Assembly (NCBI RefSeq): GCF_000524195.1
Contig: NW_020170389.1
Location: 1,101,983 to 1,165,982, forward strand
Length of the DNA: 64,000 bases
Origin: Echinococcus granulosus
Lineage: Eukaryota > Platyhelminthes > Cestoda > Cyclophyllidea > Taeniidae
Reading direction: 5' to 3'
Shown: positions 51,901 to 64,000 of the stretch, piece by piece
Layout of the letters: every line of letters starts with the position of its first letter
How positions within the stretch are numbered: position 1 is the first letter of the stretch
Notes under the pieces: generated by a model
Seen by the model: the letters and a program-made list of their open reading frames with translations, nothing else
What the model was told of the DNA's origin: nothing
Databases searched by the model: none
Translations under genes and position numbers: made by a program

Positions 51901-54900
51901 GTCTACTGAACGACAGATGAATTAAGCTACAACAATGAGATCTCAACAGGAACAGAAGCAAAAGCCTTACGCTTACATTAATCGTGACTTCGGTCATGGA
52001 GGATGAATTTTTTAGAGACTTCCTGGTTGTACTACCACCACTTCCATCAGCATCATCGGCGTTAGGATTGGTAGCAACGATAGCGAAAACAAATTCCCGT
52101 TTAGTTTCGTAGTCTAGCGCTCGGTGAATGAAAATCTCACCGGTCCACTCGTTCAAGCGAAACCAGTAAGTGGGCAGTGCCTGTATTTGAGAGAGACGTT
52201 CGGGTGAGATGGGACTGGTGAAGGTAGTGGCAATTTCCTCGTCCGTCAAGAGACGTTGGTGATCAAGCAGTAGCTTCGCGTCTGGGCCAAAACGCTCGTG
52301 GTCGGGCCACCATGAGTAGCGAATGCGCGCGTTCACTCCCTCATCATGATCGTGCGCAACCACCTTGAGGATGGGCACAGCCTCCACCACATGGCCCTCC
52401 TCCACACTCGTCTCGTAGGAAGACCGTTCGAACCTTGGCTCATGGTCATTGGCATCAGTCACCTAAGCACAGATAATCCATTTCGATCTAGTAGGACGAA
52501 AGACTTATTCCTCCCATATCGCGATGAATCATCGAAGGCAAACCAGTTCTTTGAGCCAATAATATGCAAAACAATAAAAAAAACAGCAGATAGATTGACT
52601 AACAATTTTCCTCCAGTTTAGCTTCTTGAATCCAAGTTCACTAGAAGTAGTTGAAATGTTACTAGGATCAAAAAAATACTAGAGCGCTCAGTCAAAAAAA
52701 CATCACCTTCTTAAAGTTTCAAAGCCAATGTCCATGAGATTTAACTTAAAAAGTTAGAATTGATCCCCTATTTTGAGGGTTTCCGTCTGTCATCATCCAC
52801 CGTTATTTTTCTTTCTACAACTCTTTTTGAGAAACTATAGATGGATAAAAAAAGTGACTGCTATTTTGTAGTAGTTTTATGGTAAAGCCCGGAACATTGA
52901 AGGTTTTTTAAAAAGGGTGTGGACAGCTAGTGAGCACAGGGTACGTGGAATGTCCGGGTGAGAGATTCCATACAGGCAAGCGAAATAAACTTAGCAGACG
53001 AGCTAAGTGGGAGACCTGAACTGATACCGAGGTACTAAAGAGTGAACCTAAGACTTCACCCGAAGCAAATACAGTGGTGGAGTTCAACATTCAACCATTT
53101 CAAGCGAAGCCAGAGTAATGGATAGGTTCTCCAAGATTACCAAAAGGTGAGGATCAAAAGGGGAATCGTTCATAATTACATCAAGGTATACAGACGAAAA
53201 AATTACGCATCACATTGGCAACTATGATGGAAAACGAAATTCCTGACCAGTATTTCGAAAATGTGCCTGGATTTTTCTCTATCAAACCAAATTGTATTAA
53301 CAGTCAGAAAATTGAGTGGGAAAGACCACATATTTGAGCAATCCGTGATTCTTTACCAATGTTAACAACTACTGGATTAAACTGCAGCAGAAATCGCTTC
53401 AAACGCAGACCTAAAATGGGAAAACTATAGTGGAAATGAGTTATTTTTACAAAAAACTCAATGAATGCATGATAAGCTGCTGATATTTACTTTAGTCAGA
53501 TGAGTCTAATTTATGTCGGAAGCAGACGCACTTTTTAAGTCAAAGCACAAAAAGGGCATTTGGTCTACGGGGCAGTACAATATTTCTGACAGAGATCATT
53601 GAGCCCGTGTTTATCATAATTTCTCAAAAATTGAGCAGAACCTCAACAAAGGAGCAATATTTGGATTTGGACGATGAATAGGCAGTTGTAGAGCAACACG
53701 GAATTTGTTAGACATTAATATGAGCTAAGGAAAGTTGGCTTAACGCATCGATGAGCTAGAAAACGTAGTGAAAGTCAATGATAAAATATTTACACAAACC
53801 TATGTATTAACAATGAAATTAGCCCGCCTATAATTCGAGTCGGGTTATTTGTCAAGGCAATACAAATTGTAAGGTTAAGCAGGAAAAACCAGTGTCATGG
53901 CAGCTAAAACGCACCAAACCGTCTGATAAGAGTGCACAAAAAGCTCTACGGAAAGTGGATGGAAGCGCCGAAAACTGCAAACTTTTACAAAGAAAAAATA
54001 AATTGTGGAATTAAGTACACTACTCCAAATTTGTGTGACAGGAAAACAAACATTTGGGCAAAGTAATCCTAAAGTCGTGGATAATTTAGCATAAAAGAGT
54101 AGTCTACTATAACAGGAGAATTTACTGAAAACCTTAATAAATAGAGCATACTGCACATTTTGTCAATTAGCGCCAGACATGTAATATGCAAGACGTTACT
54201 TGAAAAGAAAAAATGAGACAAACCCGTATTTGAACAGACAGAGTTCCCGTCAATGGGGTTGGTGAACCGCCATCGATGGCCAGAATCCAAAACTCGAACA
54301 TTGGACGAGTCTCGCGATCCAGTGGTGCTACGAGCAGAAGATCGAGACCTGTTATGGGCGCTTCCAGCTCAAAGTGTGACATTGGGGTGAGCTCGCGTTT
54401 ATGAACCTCCAGTTTGAAGTACCTTTCAGGCGAAGATGTGGAGGAAGACGAAAGATGCTGAGTTCCACCGAAATTCAGGACATACTGCTGCACGTTGAAG
54501 GGTGGAGCGTCTTGGTCTGTGGCCAGAGGCAATGCCAGTCGGTGAACTCCTACTCGGGCCGCCTCCGAGATGTTAAGAACTAGATGAGGGATTTGAAAAG
54601 TGGAACCACCTTCATATTTCTTCAATGAGTCTGTATATTGCGACGCGGAATTTGGAATCTGGAAGAGAGGCGGGAGCAAGCAGTGACAGCAATTGAAGAC
54701 TAGACGAATCAGTGATGACTCAAATTAGGGGCAGAGTACGAACAGTTACTCAAAGGCGGAATAAATCAGCGGCAGTCATCGCAGTGGGAATAAGTTCGTG
54801 GAGCTTATCACTCACGCCTAATCTCTATAGATTCTGAATTGAAGTTTAGCGTGACCCCAAGTAGTAAGTCATTAGGTTCTCTACACACTTGGAAGAATAC

Positions 54901-57900
54901 CCATTCCTACTCTGCAGAGATGATTTAAAGGAACCCACTGTCAGGCATCAACTGTTAAAAGTGGTTTGGGTAGAAAGACTTCCGTTGTTCATGAGGCAGA
55001 TACACGTAGCCATAAAGCCCGTAATTCTAGAACAATCCAGAACATGTAGCGGAGTACTAGTAGCTACTTTCGTGCAGAGGAACGAAAGACTTTCGAATTT
55101 ACAACAAAAAATACCCATTGCATTAATTACTGATTTAGATGAATCCAAGTGCACGATACTTATATGCTGGTAGCGAGAATACAGAAAACCATAGGAAAAG
55201 AGTCTCATCTTTCAAAATGCGTATCTTGTAAAGTGAAATGACTCCCGAAATCAAGTAAATAAATTAGCAAAGGTTGCAGAGTATATTTTAAGGCTACCTT
55301 AAATAAAAATCAAAAAACCTAGAAATAAGCGTTCTTATTTAAAACTTCATCCCAAAGGAAAAAAATCTCTAGAAGGACATGAACCCCTCCTTTCTTGCCT
55401 TTTATTTGAAAAAAAGGCAGGTTGAAGACAGTTTGTCTCACAAAACAATAGTACTTTTACTCCAAGATGCGCAAATAGCCGCCTCCTTAAAAGTTTAGAC
55501 TTGCCGTAATATGGCCAAACTACACAAAAAATAGGGTAGTTGTCTATTGTAGATGCCCTCAACGAAGGGACAAGACTACTCAAAATTTGGGGTATTTTTG
55601 TATTATCGGTAATTTGATTTAACATCCATACGCCGGTAGACAAAAGTAATTTTAGAGCGACCTTCTTTAAAATCACACCTTTAAAAATGTGATTTACTAC
55701 ACTCACATTAAGTGGATTACCATGAGTCGTACTAACAGTTACCAACAGAAGTCGAATGAATTCACCATAGGCTAAAGTAATGCTCATGTGCCACCAATGA
55801 TGGAAACCGCCACGGGAATTTTGACGGGTGATGCGATCAGGCGGTGAATCTGATCACACCCGAAACGCCTGAGGGAGAGGAACAAAAGCCGGAGCTACGG
55901 CGGAGTGACGGCGAGCACAAAAATAGGTATCCGACGTCAGGAGGGGACCACGGCTAGAGCTGCGATGAGAGGCAAAAGAACATCTCATGTCATTTAAATG
56001 CTGGCACTGCATGAGCATTCATGCCATCTCGTCGCCATCCCCTCCTCCTGCTTCCGACAGACACCCCCAACACCTTCATATACAACACGAAGAATCAAAT
56101 AGCGTTGGTGAACTCAAAAATAACTTCTTCAGATTTTAGATTTTCACATGCAATAACCGAGAGCAAACATGGGATTAAGAACAGCAATAAAAGACCTCGT
56201 CCAGGGTAGATTTAAATAGCAGTTTGATGGAAAGCTACCTGATTACCAGTGGAAAATGTTTAACATTGGGCCTTATTCATAACCCTTTCCCTTTCAGTAA
56301 GGGCAACATCAGTAACTTTTGCCATTATTTTAGTAAAAGTGCGCAGAGTATACGGGAAAGGGCTTAAAGTTCCGTCTTTACTCCCCAAGTATGAAAAGCT
56401 AGCAATGATAGTCGCAACTATATGGTCTCATTGTATAGTTAAAATGGCATTAGCTCTCACGAAAATGACACTTTTCGATCAGTTGCATTTTGAACTGTTT
56501 TTCACCACAACAAAAATGATCCCAATTTTTTGAATCAATCCGAGAGGCGACTCACTCAAATCGACTGTGCGAAATAGCATCCAAATACCACTTATATCAG
56601 AGCTCATCAACATTGCTTCCAATTCATTCTAACCATGCCCTAAATGTTTTATTCACAAAAATTATTTCAACAATTATCCCTTTAAATTATCCAACTATGA
56701 AAGTATGACAAACGAATTTACATAAAAATGGCTGTCAAAGTGCAATAGGACAAAAGCGATTCACAATGAAACCATAGTACATAATTTGCTTGACCATTAA
56801 AAGATAGAAATAAACAAAAGACTAATGAGGACAGTTACGTGGCATTTTGGGAAAACAAAATCGAAATAACCCTTGCTCACTCAATCGATGAGAGCTCAAA
56901 CAGCACAATTACTAGAAAAGTAAGGCAATTTCCAAAAGAAAAAATCGTATTTCGATGATAAATTCGGAAAATTTCGTACAATCGTATGGAAGAGAAGCGA
57001 TGCAGGAAGGATTTGAGTTGACAAAAAAGTATCAGTACTCGTCACACCTTTTTAATCAGCGTGAAGAGGGAAGAGTGGAAGTGAGGTGAATTTAATGAAA
57101 TCAACATCCAGCAGCTACAGAGGGGTAATGGGTGAGAAGTGGGGATGGAATGACGCCCCTACACCCCTGTCCTACTCCTGCCTCTCCCATAAATCCACGG
57201 TCTCTTTAAAATTGACCCCACCACAACACTAATCGTAAATTGCACTCGCCCAATACAACAGAACGCTCGGAATTGCAGAAAAAGGGAAAATTAAGCTAAA
57301 ATTTACCGCCCCATATATGTGGGTAGGGGAGCTTTTGGGAGAATCACACTGCTGGTCTCGCCAACGATCTGGGAACACATAAGGGTAGTAAGTGCTTATA
57401 GGTGACACAAAATGGCTCTCAATCGCTCGCTACGGGTGAGGAGGCGGATGCGATCTTTGCTTGACTAAATTAACAGGATTTTTATAGAACTAAGAACCCA
57501 GAAATTGTAGATGCATTGGTATTAATTAACCAAATGAGAACAATGGCGGAATGGATGCTTAAGGCAAAAGGAATACGAAGCATCAAAGACAAGGAAAAGC
57601 TAACAAAACAGTACCATATTTAAAAGATATTGGAAGTGGCTAAAAATTCATCCTACTAAACTTTCATTGTGATGTTTGCCAAAAAGTTTAAATAACAATG
57701 AAAGCAAATTGTAAGAGCTAAGGCGCTACTTTTCCAAGGAGATTTCGAACCTGTTCCTCAGTCTGATTTGGTAGTTGAAGAAACCCTAAATGTGGTTAAA
57801 TCTATCTAAATAATAAAAAAATTCCAGAATTTTTTTAGATTCAATAATATTTAACCATTAACCTGAATAAGCAATCTAAAAGGCAAATTTCTGTCAACTT

Positions 57901-60900
57901 TTGAAGGTCAAAGGAAACATATGTTTTAAGCTAACAGTCGATTAAAAAGATTTCAAAGAACTTAAATGAATAATTAGCAAAGTACAAAAAGCATAGTGCT
58001 TTGTTCATCTCCATATCCTCAAAACATTTTTTACCTGGATAACAAAGAAAATCTAGTTTTACCGATTCTTCATTCAAGATGGCATGAAATGAATTAAAGT
58101 GAAGGAAGCAACCTGAACTTTGTTGCTACGATAGTGTACGTATTCGTCGGTTTGCTTCCAGGGTGTCAGACAAGCATTTGCGAACGGTAGAAAAAGAGGC
58201 AGGAAATCGGGGAGGCCGAAACTGGCCCGGTCAAACATGAAGTGTCAACACCATCATTGACAGACAAATAACTTTTGTGGAGCTGATTGCAATATTTGCC
58301 TTTAGCAAAGGTACCAAGTCAAAGTGACTGCTATAAAGATGATCGAAGTTTCTGAGGAAGTATATCCAGTCAAACGATAGAAAAAAATAATTTTGATCCG
58401 AAGGTTTACGCATGTATATCTGTTAATGGAGCAAACAAGTTAAACCCAGCCGATCGGTTAATTGCCTCCTTTTAATGTTTTAAGAAGTATACAAAACGCA
58501 AGGGTTTTCTGGAAGGAATATTAGCAATATTTGGTTTAAGAAAATAGGCACTCCAACTCGAACAGTCGAAATAGCACCCCAACACAATAAAACTACGTTC
58601 ATTTAGAAACCCAGTAAGTGAAAGAAACAAGCGAATAGTAGTGTCAAATTTAACATTGCTCTGATGGAAACGCATTGGGATACTTGAGCAGGTATCCTAA
58701 GTAATAGCAGATGGAAAATGAAAGAAGAAGAGGGCTTGCGCACAGTTATACCTTCCTCCTCAGAACTTGCACCCCAAGGCAAATACGCATCAAAGGTTTA
58801 AAACCACGTTTGACTTATTATTCCAAAGTGTTTGAGAAAATTCCGAACAAATTCCAGCCTTTCCGTCTGAGAATGAAATCCTTTTAGCCAATTAAAACGT
58901 TTTTAAAAGAAGTTAACATAAATAGCTGCAAGCATTGCGAATATAACGAATTTAAAATTTTTGTAGAAGGTAAATCTTCAGAGCCAAACTACAGAAGCTA
59001 TTTTTAAAAGTTGGACGAAGCTTAAAGAAAAAAGTGTCCCAACAGGTCCTCCGCTTAAGCTACATAAACGTGCAGTGGAAGACCAATCATGCAAAATCAA
59101 AGGGCTGTGTAACGGACGCTTTTAAAAAACCTGTCCCGAGACCTGGCAAGACCTATTAACTATTTGTTTAGAAATTTAATAAAGCCAAATTTCAAAGTTT
59201 TAAATAAAATAATCAACAAACCAACTTCAAGCAAAGTGCAATCAAGCAGAATCATCATAAAACGCCTATCAATAGCCAAAAGGTAAGGCAAAATTACTGG
59301 AGATTTGGGATATAATAGTTCGCTTCAGTAAATTGTCGGCGAGTATATTTATTTACTAAAGCTATGGTTCGCATTAATTAAAAACACGAGACAACTTATA
59401 AAGCAACCAAATGGGTTCGCCAATTATTTTTATAAAACAGCCAATCACGGACAGCTTTTAAAAACATTTTATCGATTGAAAGGATCACTGGTCACAATCT
59501 GTAATCGCTTCCTAAAAAAGCGTGCAGATTCCACCTTTGTACCTTATTTCCTAGATCTATGCACCTCTCTTTCTACCATAATTTTTCAACCGTCTATTTC
59601 GAGTACGATATTCTAACGCCAAGGAAAGGTGATGTTCATCATTTGGAGAAATATGGGGGGAGTGCGGAGGATGGGCTGATAATCTCTCACCTCATCCTAG
59701 AGTGGAGATCTTCAAATATACGGTTTTTACTGCATAATGAGGTCTTGCATTGCCTTACAAGACCAAGACTCTTTCGGTTGACCAGTTCTAGCTGTCTATG
59801 AAAAAAGCTTCCTTGAATACCTTGAAAGTGGACCGTATCCAGCAGACGGATCTCAGACATAATCGGTCGACCTCCAACAAGAAATGCATGATAATCAGTT
59901 GAGTCTGTAGCCCAAAAATAAAGCAATGCCTTTAGGGAATGAAGTGATGCTTATCTTGGAGGTACAAGGGGGGTAGTGAGTGGGTCGTTTGGGGAGAACG
60001 AATTATCTATTTGCTTGGCCAACGAACTTTGCAATACAAAAGCTATTACTAACCACAAGTCAGCTAGGAGACAATCCGAAGGTGGCATGCNNNNNNNNNN
60101 NNNNNNNNNNNNNNNNNNNNNNNNNNNNNNNNNNNNNNNNNNNNNNNNNNNNNNNNNNNNNNNNNNNNNNNNNNNNNNNNNNNNNNNNNNAGCGTGGAGT
60201 GTGGAGGCTGACGCATATCTACCTGTGCTTTATGATGGGTGCATGTAAGCAATTATATGGGCTTTACAAATTCCTGCGATTTATGGTTAGACGTTGCAAC
60301 CAACTATATCTAAAACTGCGCAATCTTTTTTGTCACCTGTACAAAGGAAAACATGAAAAGGGGATTGTAAAAATAAAGCAGGAGTGAGAACGAATCGAGG
60401 CTCAACCGTTGCTATTCCCATGTATCGTGCGAGTGTTATTTGTAACCATTCCAGAAGAGCTAAATCAGTCTCAATCAGGGGAGTTCTTGGTAGTCAGCAT
60501 TTACAGTCAAATTGCAAGTGCGCCCATCATTGACAAGGCGGCGAATTGCATACAAACCAAGTTCTTGACTTACCACAAACGCTGGCGCATGATCATTTTC
60601 GTCCTTGACTTCCACAAAGACCTTCCGTGTGGAGGGGACAGAGTCGTATCTGTGCCCCGTGGTAACGGCAACATCGAGGCTGAGAGCACACACTGTACCC
60701 AATTCGCCATTGTCAACAGGACGAATGGAGCTGAAATATGAGTTTTGAGTGTTCCGAGTACAACAGAGACCAGAGTCCACACACAGTGTGTCCCTGTCTA
60801 CTGGCCGTCGCGTCACCAACATTCCTGTGCGCTCATCCACACGGAAGTAGCTGCTGACGGGACTTTTTAACAGCGCATAGGCCACAGTGCCACCAGAACT

Positions 60901-61068
60901 TCCTGGGACGATACTCATCGCATTGCCTAAAACGTTTTCCGCAACGACGTGGCCTTTCGGTGTGTCATCGCCAAGCACAATCGGCTGCTGGGCAGCCGGA
61001 GGGGCAGCGAGTGACAGTACAAACGTGATCAGGAAGATTATCGGTCTGTGGGCTCGGTAAGCAACCAT
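45905..61068 (-). CDS. Protocadherin, complete, 10 exons, single-pass membrane protein
   Basis: Exons in transcript order: 61068-60574, 54658-54224, 52462-51977, 51608-51132, 51064-50840, 50765-50520, 49766-48261, 48083-47978, 47195-47002, 46345-45905. All phases agree, giving about 1536 residues. A hydrophobic signal peptide (about residues 8-27) precedes a first repeat with the protocadherin motif VDRDTLC...VCALSLDVAV. Cadherin calcium-binding linkers follow: DENDHAPAF, VTDANDHEP, VINLNDEKP, ILDQNDCVP, DENDNPP and DVNDNPP. This fits about seven extracellular repeats, some with non-consensus linkers. A membrane helix lies at about 1153-1176, followed by RHRQK and a cytoplasmic tail of about 360 residues with serine-rich and Asp/Glu-rich parts, ending KPQASYV. 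Such proteins mediate calcium-dependent cell adhesion, often in nervous tissue. Exon 7 alone encodes 502 residues including the last repeats and the membrane segment; the tail is spread over short exons. The intron after exon 1 is 5.9 kb. I cannot assign a vertebrate orthologue. Confidence 0.94.
54659..60573 (-). other. Protocadherin intron 1
   Basis: A 5.9-kb intron separating the signal-peptide exon from the rest; both flanking junctions are phase 0. It contains a GC-richer element (55795-56060), a second GC/CT-richer patch near 57050-57190, a possible nested coding stretch on the same strand (59580-59926) and the assembly gap at 60091-60190. No extra cadherin exon is visible. Confidence 0.6.
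60091..60190. other. Assembly gap (100 N) in protocadherin intron 1
   Basis: A run of exactly 100 N, matching the other two gaps in length. It lies wholly inside intron 1, about 380 nt downstream of the first protocadherin exon. Confidence 0.98.
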
Positions 61069-64000
61069 TTTCTTGGAACGTAAACTAAAAAACCAAAGCA
61101 ATACAGCAAGGTTCGTCAAAATACCTACTAAAAAGGTAAAATTGTTTCATTGTAAAGAATGAAATGAGGGCTAGATTGACTGAACTAACGATTATTCTTC
61201 CGCAGAAAATATACCGTTATGTTAAAATCTAGAGTATACCAATTAGACTGTAACTTTCAAGTCATTTTATGGACCAAATTATTCATAAAAATAAGGAGCG
61301 ATCAAAATTAGGGCGTTTGGTCCGAGAGCTTTCCAGGGCGAATTGGCTATAATAAATGCTGCATAGAAGAACCTTGATTTCCCAAAATGAGCAGCGACTT
61401 TGCAAAAAAGTAATTTTACAATCAATAAATCTGAAGTATTTGTCGCCAAGTTCCAACAAGCTTTAAAGCCGATTCGGTGAGTCCGAAGAAGTTTTAAGTG
61501 ATTTCTGTTATAGAGCGAGGGTCTCAGAAACGTCAGTACGACAAATCGACATGGAAAAAACACCAATTTTGTGAAAACAAAGTTGGGATTAAAAGAGTAC
61601 ACCGTACCAAATTTTGTACGCGACTTTCTCAGGGGAATTTGCACGAACACCACCCACGAGATTTTTTACATTTGATGTCTAAATTGACCCACTTAATCGG
61701 AGCAAGCTGAAAGTCCGTATCTCGACTGATATCGGTTAACGGATTTCTAAACGGGGATGAATGCTTTTATAAGAATAACTTTATAAATCATATCACTTAG
61801 CAGATACATTGACGCATCCAAACGCGAACATTAGAGTATATTGGCCATTTTCCACAGAGCACTTTCTCAGAGCAGTTATGACCGGAATAGCCAGTTTTAT
61901 AGTTGACAAGATCTAGTAAAAAAATGTCATTTTCATTACCTCGTGCTAGGAAAACGACACGACCTCCCCAGCAAGCTGTCGGTTTCTGATGCTCTCGGAC
62001 CTGAAGGCATTACTTATTAGTAGGAAGTGACTTCACTTCTTAATGGGTTGACGATTTGCGAGCGGTAGAGAGGTGGAGGTGGCTCTCCTTGCTCTCCCTA
62101 TTCTCACCCCTTCCCCTTTGCCTCTCCCAACTAATCTATACCTCATTTCTGGCGCCAGTCAAGGCTTGCGTGCGGGAAAAACATGGGACAGAAAGAACCC
62201 AGGACAGACCACCACTTAATCTGATTATGGCATAATTCTGGCGCCGTTCTTGGCTCATTGGAATGCTACAAAATTATCACAATTCAGTCACCGCTGCAAC
62301 TGAAAGCCAACACCCTTCACCCTACCTTAAGTTCTAAAACTTATTGTGTGACACTTTTTCTCCATTGCGATGGTACTACCTCAGTTTAAAACTATTTTTC
62401 AACATTTCACAGTTTTTCTACTAAAAATGGGACAGTCTACATGAGTTTGTCAAGACTGGAGAATTGACATCTGTAAATCCACAAACCCCTTTTTTTGTTT
62501 GGTAAATGAATCAGCAACCCATATATTTTGTCAGCACGTATCTTCACCTGCGAATCAAGAAATCGCAATCACTTACATGATTTTAAAGACACCAATAATG
62601 TTAGTTTTTCTTTGCAAGCAAAGCTACAGTGCTTACTCGAAATTATCCAAGTGTGGATGAATAGATCGCAATTTTGCAGCGGGGATAGCATTTATTAAAA
62701 ACAGAAAGCGATCTTGCACCTGGTGAATATACTAAAATACCGAAGTATCAAACATTGGTGCACAAACTTGACAAATGTTACGATTCATTTAAATCAACCA
62801 AAACGGGAAATATGGTGTGATGTGATTCATATTGTCCGTTTGAGAACATTGCAGTAACGCTGTGATTGCTTGAATAAACAGTTCCACTGTACTGGGGCCA
62901 CACCAACCACGAGCTAATGCCAATCCGGTTACCCTTCAGAACTCATGATTCTCACGCAGTCCCTCTGGAAAGACTCAGACATCGCTATAGATTTTTACAA
63001 TCCTACATAGAAGTAACAATTTACTTAGTCTACATTGAAAAGGGAATTTATTAGTGACAACTGGGCTTGTTGTAGCACAAGAAATGAGTCTCCGGTGTCG
63101 TCAGTGTGTCAAAGGAACACCGAAGATTTTCTTGCGAGGTGCAAGCACATACGAGACTACAAAAACCCTGGTCTCTGAGCGAATGCAGCAGAAACGATGA
63201 CAGTGACAACTCACTCTACCTGGCTACTGCTTTTCCTTACGCCCGCCCTTTCCTGCTCCTGTATCTCTAATTGGCCGACCGGCTTCAAGTTTTTTCCCAG
63301 TGCGCAAAGAAAAGAAATACCCTGCCTGCTACCCATACGTCTCACTCCTTTCCCTCTCCCTAGCCATCCCAGCAACGTCTTGTCACTTTGTGCCATGGAG
63401 TTTTGCTGTTTGGGCGACACAAAAACTCGACATCTTCCTCTCCTCCTCCACATACAAACAACACGGCGATGTCTCCTTATAAATTCGCTTTCTTTGACAA
63501 GTATCTTAAGCATTTGCTAATATTCGGCCTAGACAACGGATGCTAGGGCATTGGGGTAGCCACAACAACACCGTTGATGTAACAGGCAAGTCACGTCGTG
63601 AGATCCGCTTTAAGCATTGTATTTGTAAGCCTCATTTTTTAAATGGGAGTTAATCAAAGTCAGCCTCTCGGTTTTCAAGCAGCTCAAAACAAAAAACCAC
63701 CCTGTCTGAAAATGTGGAACAAAATGCATTTAATAAAGTCAAGTAAAAAATTCCTCTTCATAGAAAAACAACTAAAGTTTGATATCCATAGGCACCAGCG
63801 AAATTGCATGGTCCGTTGTCCATGAAAACGCTCAAATATAAAAAGCAGCGCAATCGAAAAAAAGGAACTTTGTTGAATACCAAAAAATTTAGATATTTCA
63901 GTCCACAATTAGCTATGGTCTGATTTACTTTAAAAGTGATAGTGCATAAATGCAAACCTTGTTCAGATAAAGGAAACAGGGAACTTGGAAAGCCAAATAA
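61069..64000. promoter_or_regulatory. Region upstream of the protocadherin; no supported gene
   Basis: On the minus strand, a strong acceptor (ttggttttttag) lies 16 nt before the protocadherin ATG, so a 5'UTR exon or spliced leader is likely joined here. Farther upstream there are two pyrimidine-rich or GC-richer tracts on the plus strand, 62060-62140 and 63200-63480, which may belong to promoters or distal elements. Open frames in this stretch are overlapping and without family content. Confidence 0.4.

Noticed and set aside
52908..53090. Minus-strand 60-codon frame in protocadherin intron 2
   Set aside because: No cadherin motif, and the exons on either side join in phase 0 directly.
1..64000. 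CRISPR arrays, prokaryotic operons or a phage-like system
   Set aside because: The window is eukaryotic: split genes, troponin T, protocadherin and Nup107. There are no regularly spaced direct repeats and no tightly packed co-directional open frames.
1..64000. Intact transposons or retroelements
   Set aside because: No open frame shows reverse-transcriptase, integrase or transposase motifs, and I saw no long terminal repeats by eye. Old degraded copies in the introns cannot be excluded without a repeat library.

Overview
The window is eukaryotic nuclear DNA. Genes are split into many short exons by GT-AG introns, intergenic DNA is AT-rich, and three 100-N runs (6792-6891, 30029-30128, 60091-60190) mark scaffold gaps. 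Several features suggest a flatworm, most likely a tapeworm or fluke. One gene has introns of only 34-38 nt at its 5' end and kilobase introns at its 3' end. Three first-ATG exons are preceded directly by strong 3' splice sites, as expected with spliced-leader trans-splicing. This placement is inference; I could run no search.

Layout. (1) 1-9109: no supported gene; a GC-richer island with transcription-factor-like motifs lies near 2.9-3.5 kb. (2) 9110-24363, minus: complete ten-exon TDRD3 homologue (542 aa): N-terminal/OB-fold region, UBA, degenerate Tudor domain, RG-rich tail. (3) 25857-35819, minus: nucleoporin Nup107 (about 962 aa, 17 exons), with one unresolved exon junction. (4) 37560-39704, minus: the 3' part of a multi-exon gene I do not recognise; its last exon alone is 278 codons. 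(5) 40649-44316, plus: complete muscle troponin T (323 aa in the basic form) with candidate 3-nt and 6-nt microexons and a GC-AG intron. (6) 45905-61068, minus: complete ten-exon protocadherin (about 1536 aa) with signal peptide, cadherin repeats, one membrane segment and a long cytoplasmic tail. It is convergent with troponin T. (7) 61069-64000: no supported gene; CT-rich tracts upstream of the protocadherin.

The genes do not form a pathway: an RNA/chromatin adaptor, a nuclear-pore scaffold, a thin-filament regulator and an adhesion receptor are simply neighbours. I built every gene model by hand from splice sites, reading phase and remembered family similarity. Exon lengths and phases agree across all TDRD3, troponin T and protocadherin junctions, and across all but one Nup107 junction. 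I saw no CRISPR array, convincing mobile element, rRNA or tRNA. The most original observations are the troponin T microexons, the unrecognised gene 4, the possible trans-splice acceptors and the eroded Tudor cage of TDRD3.
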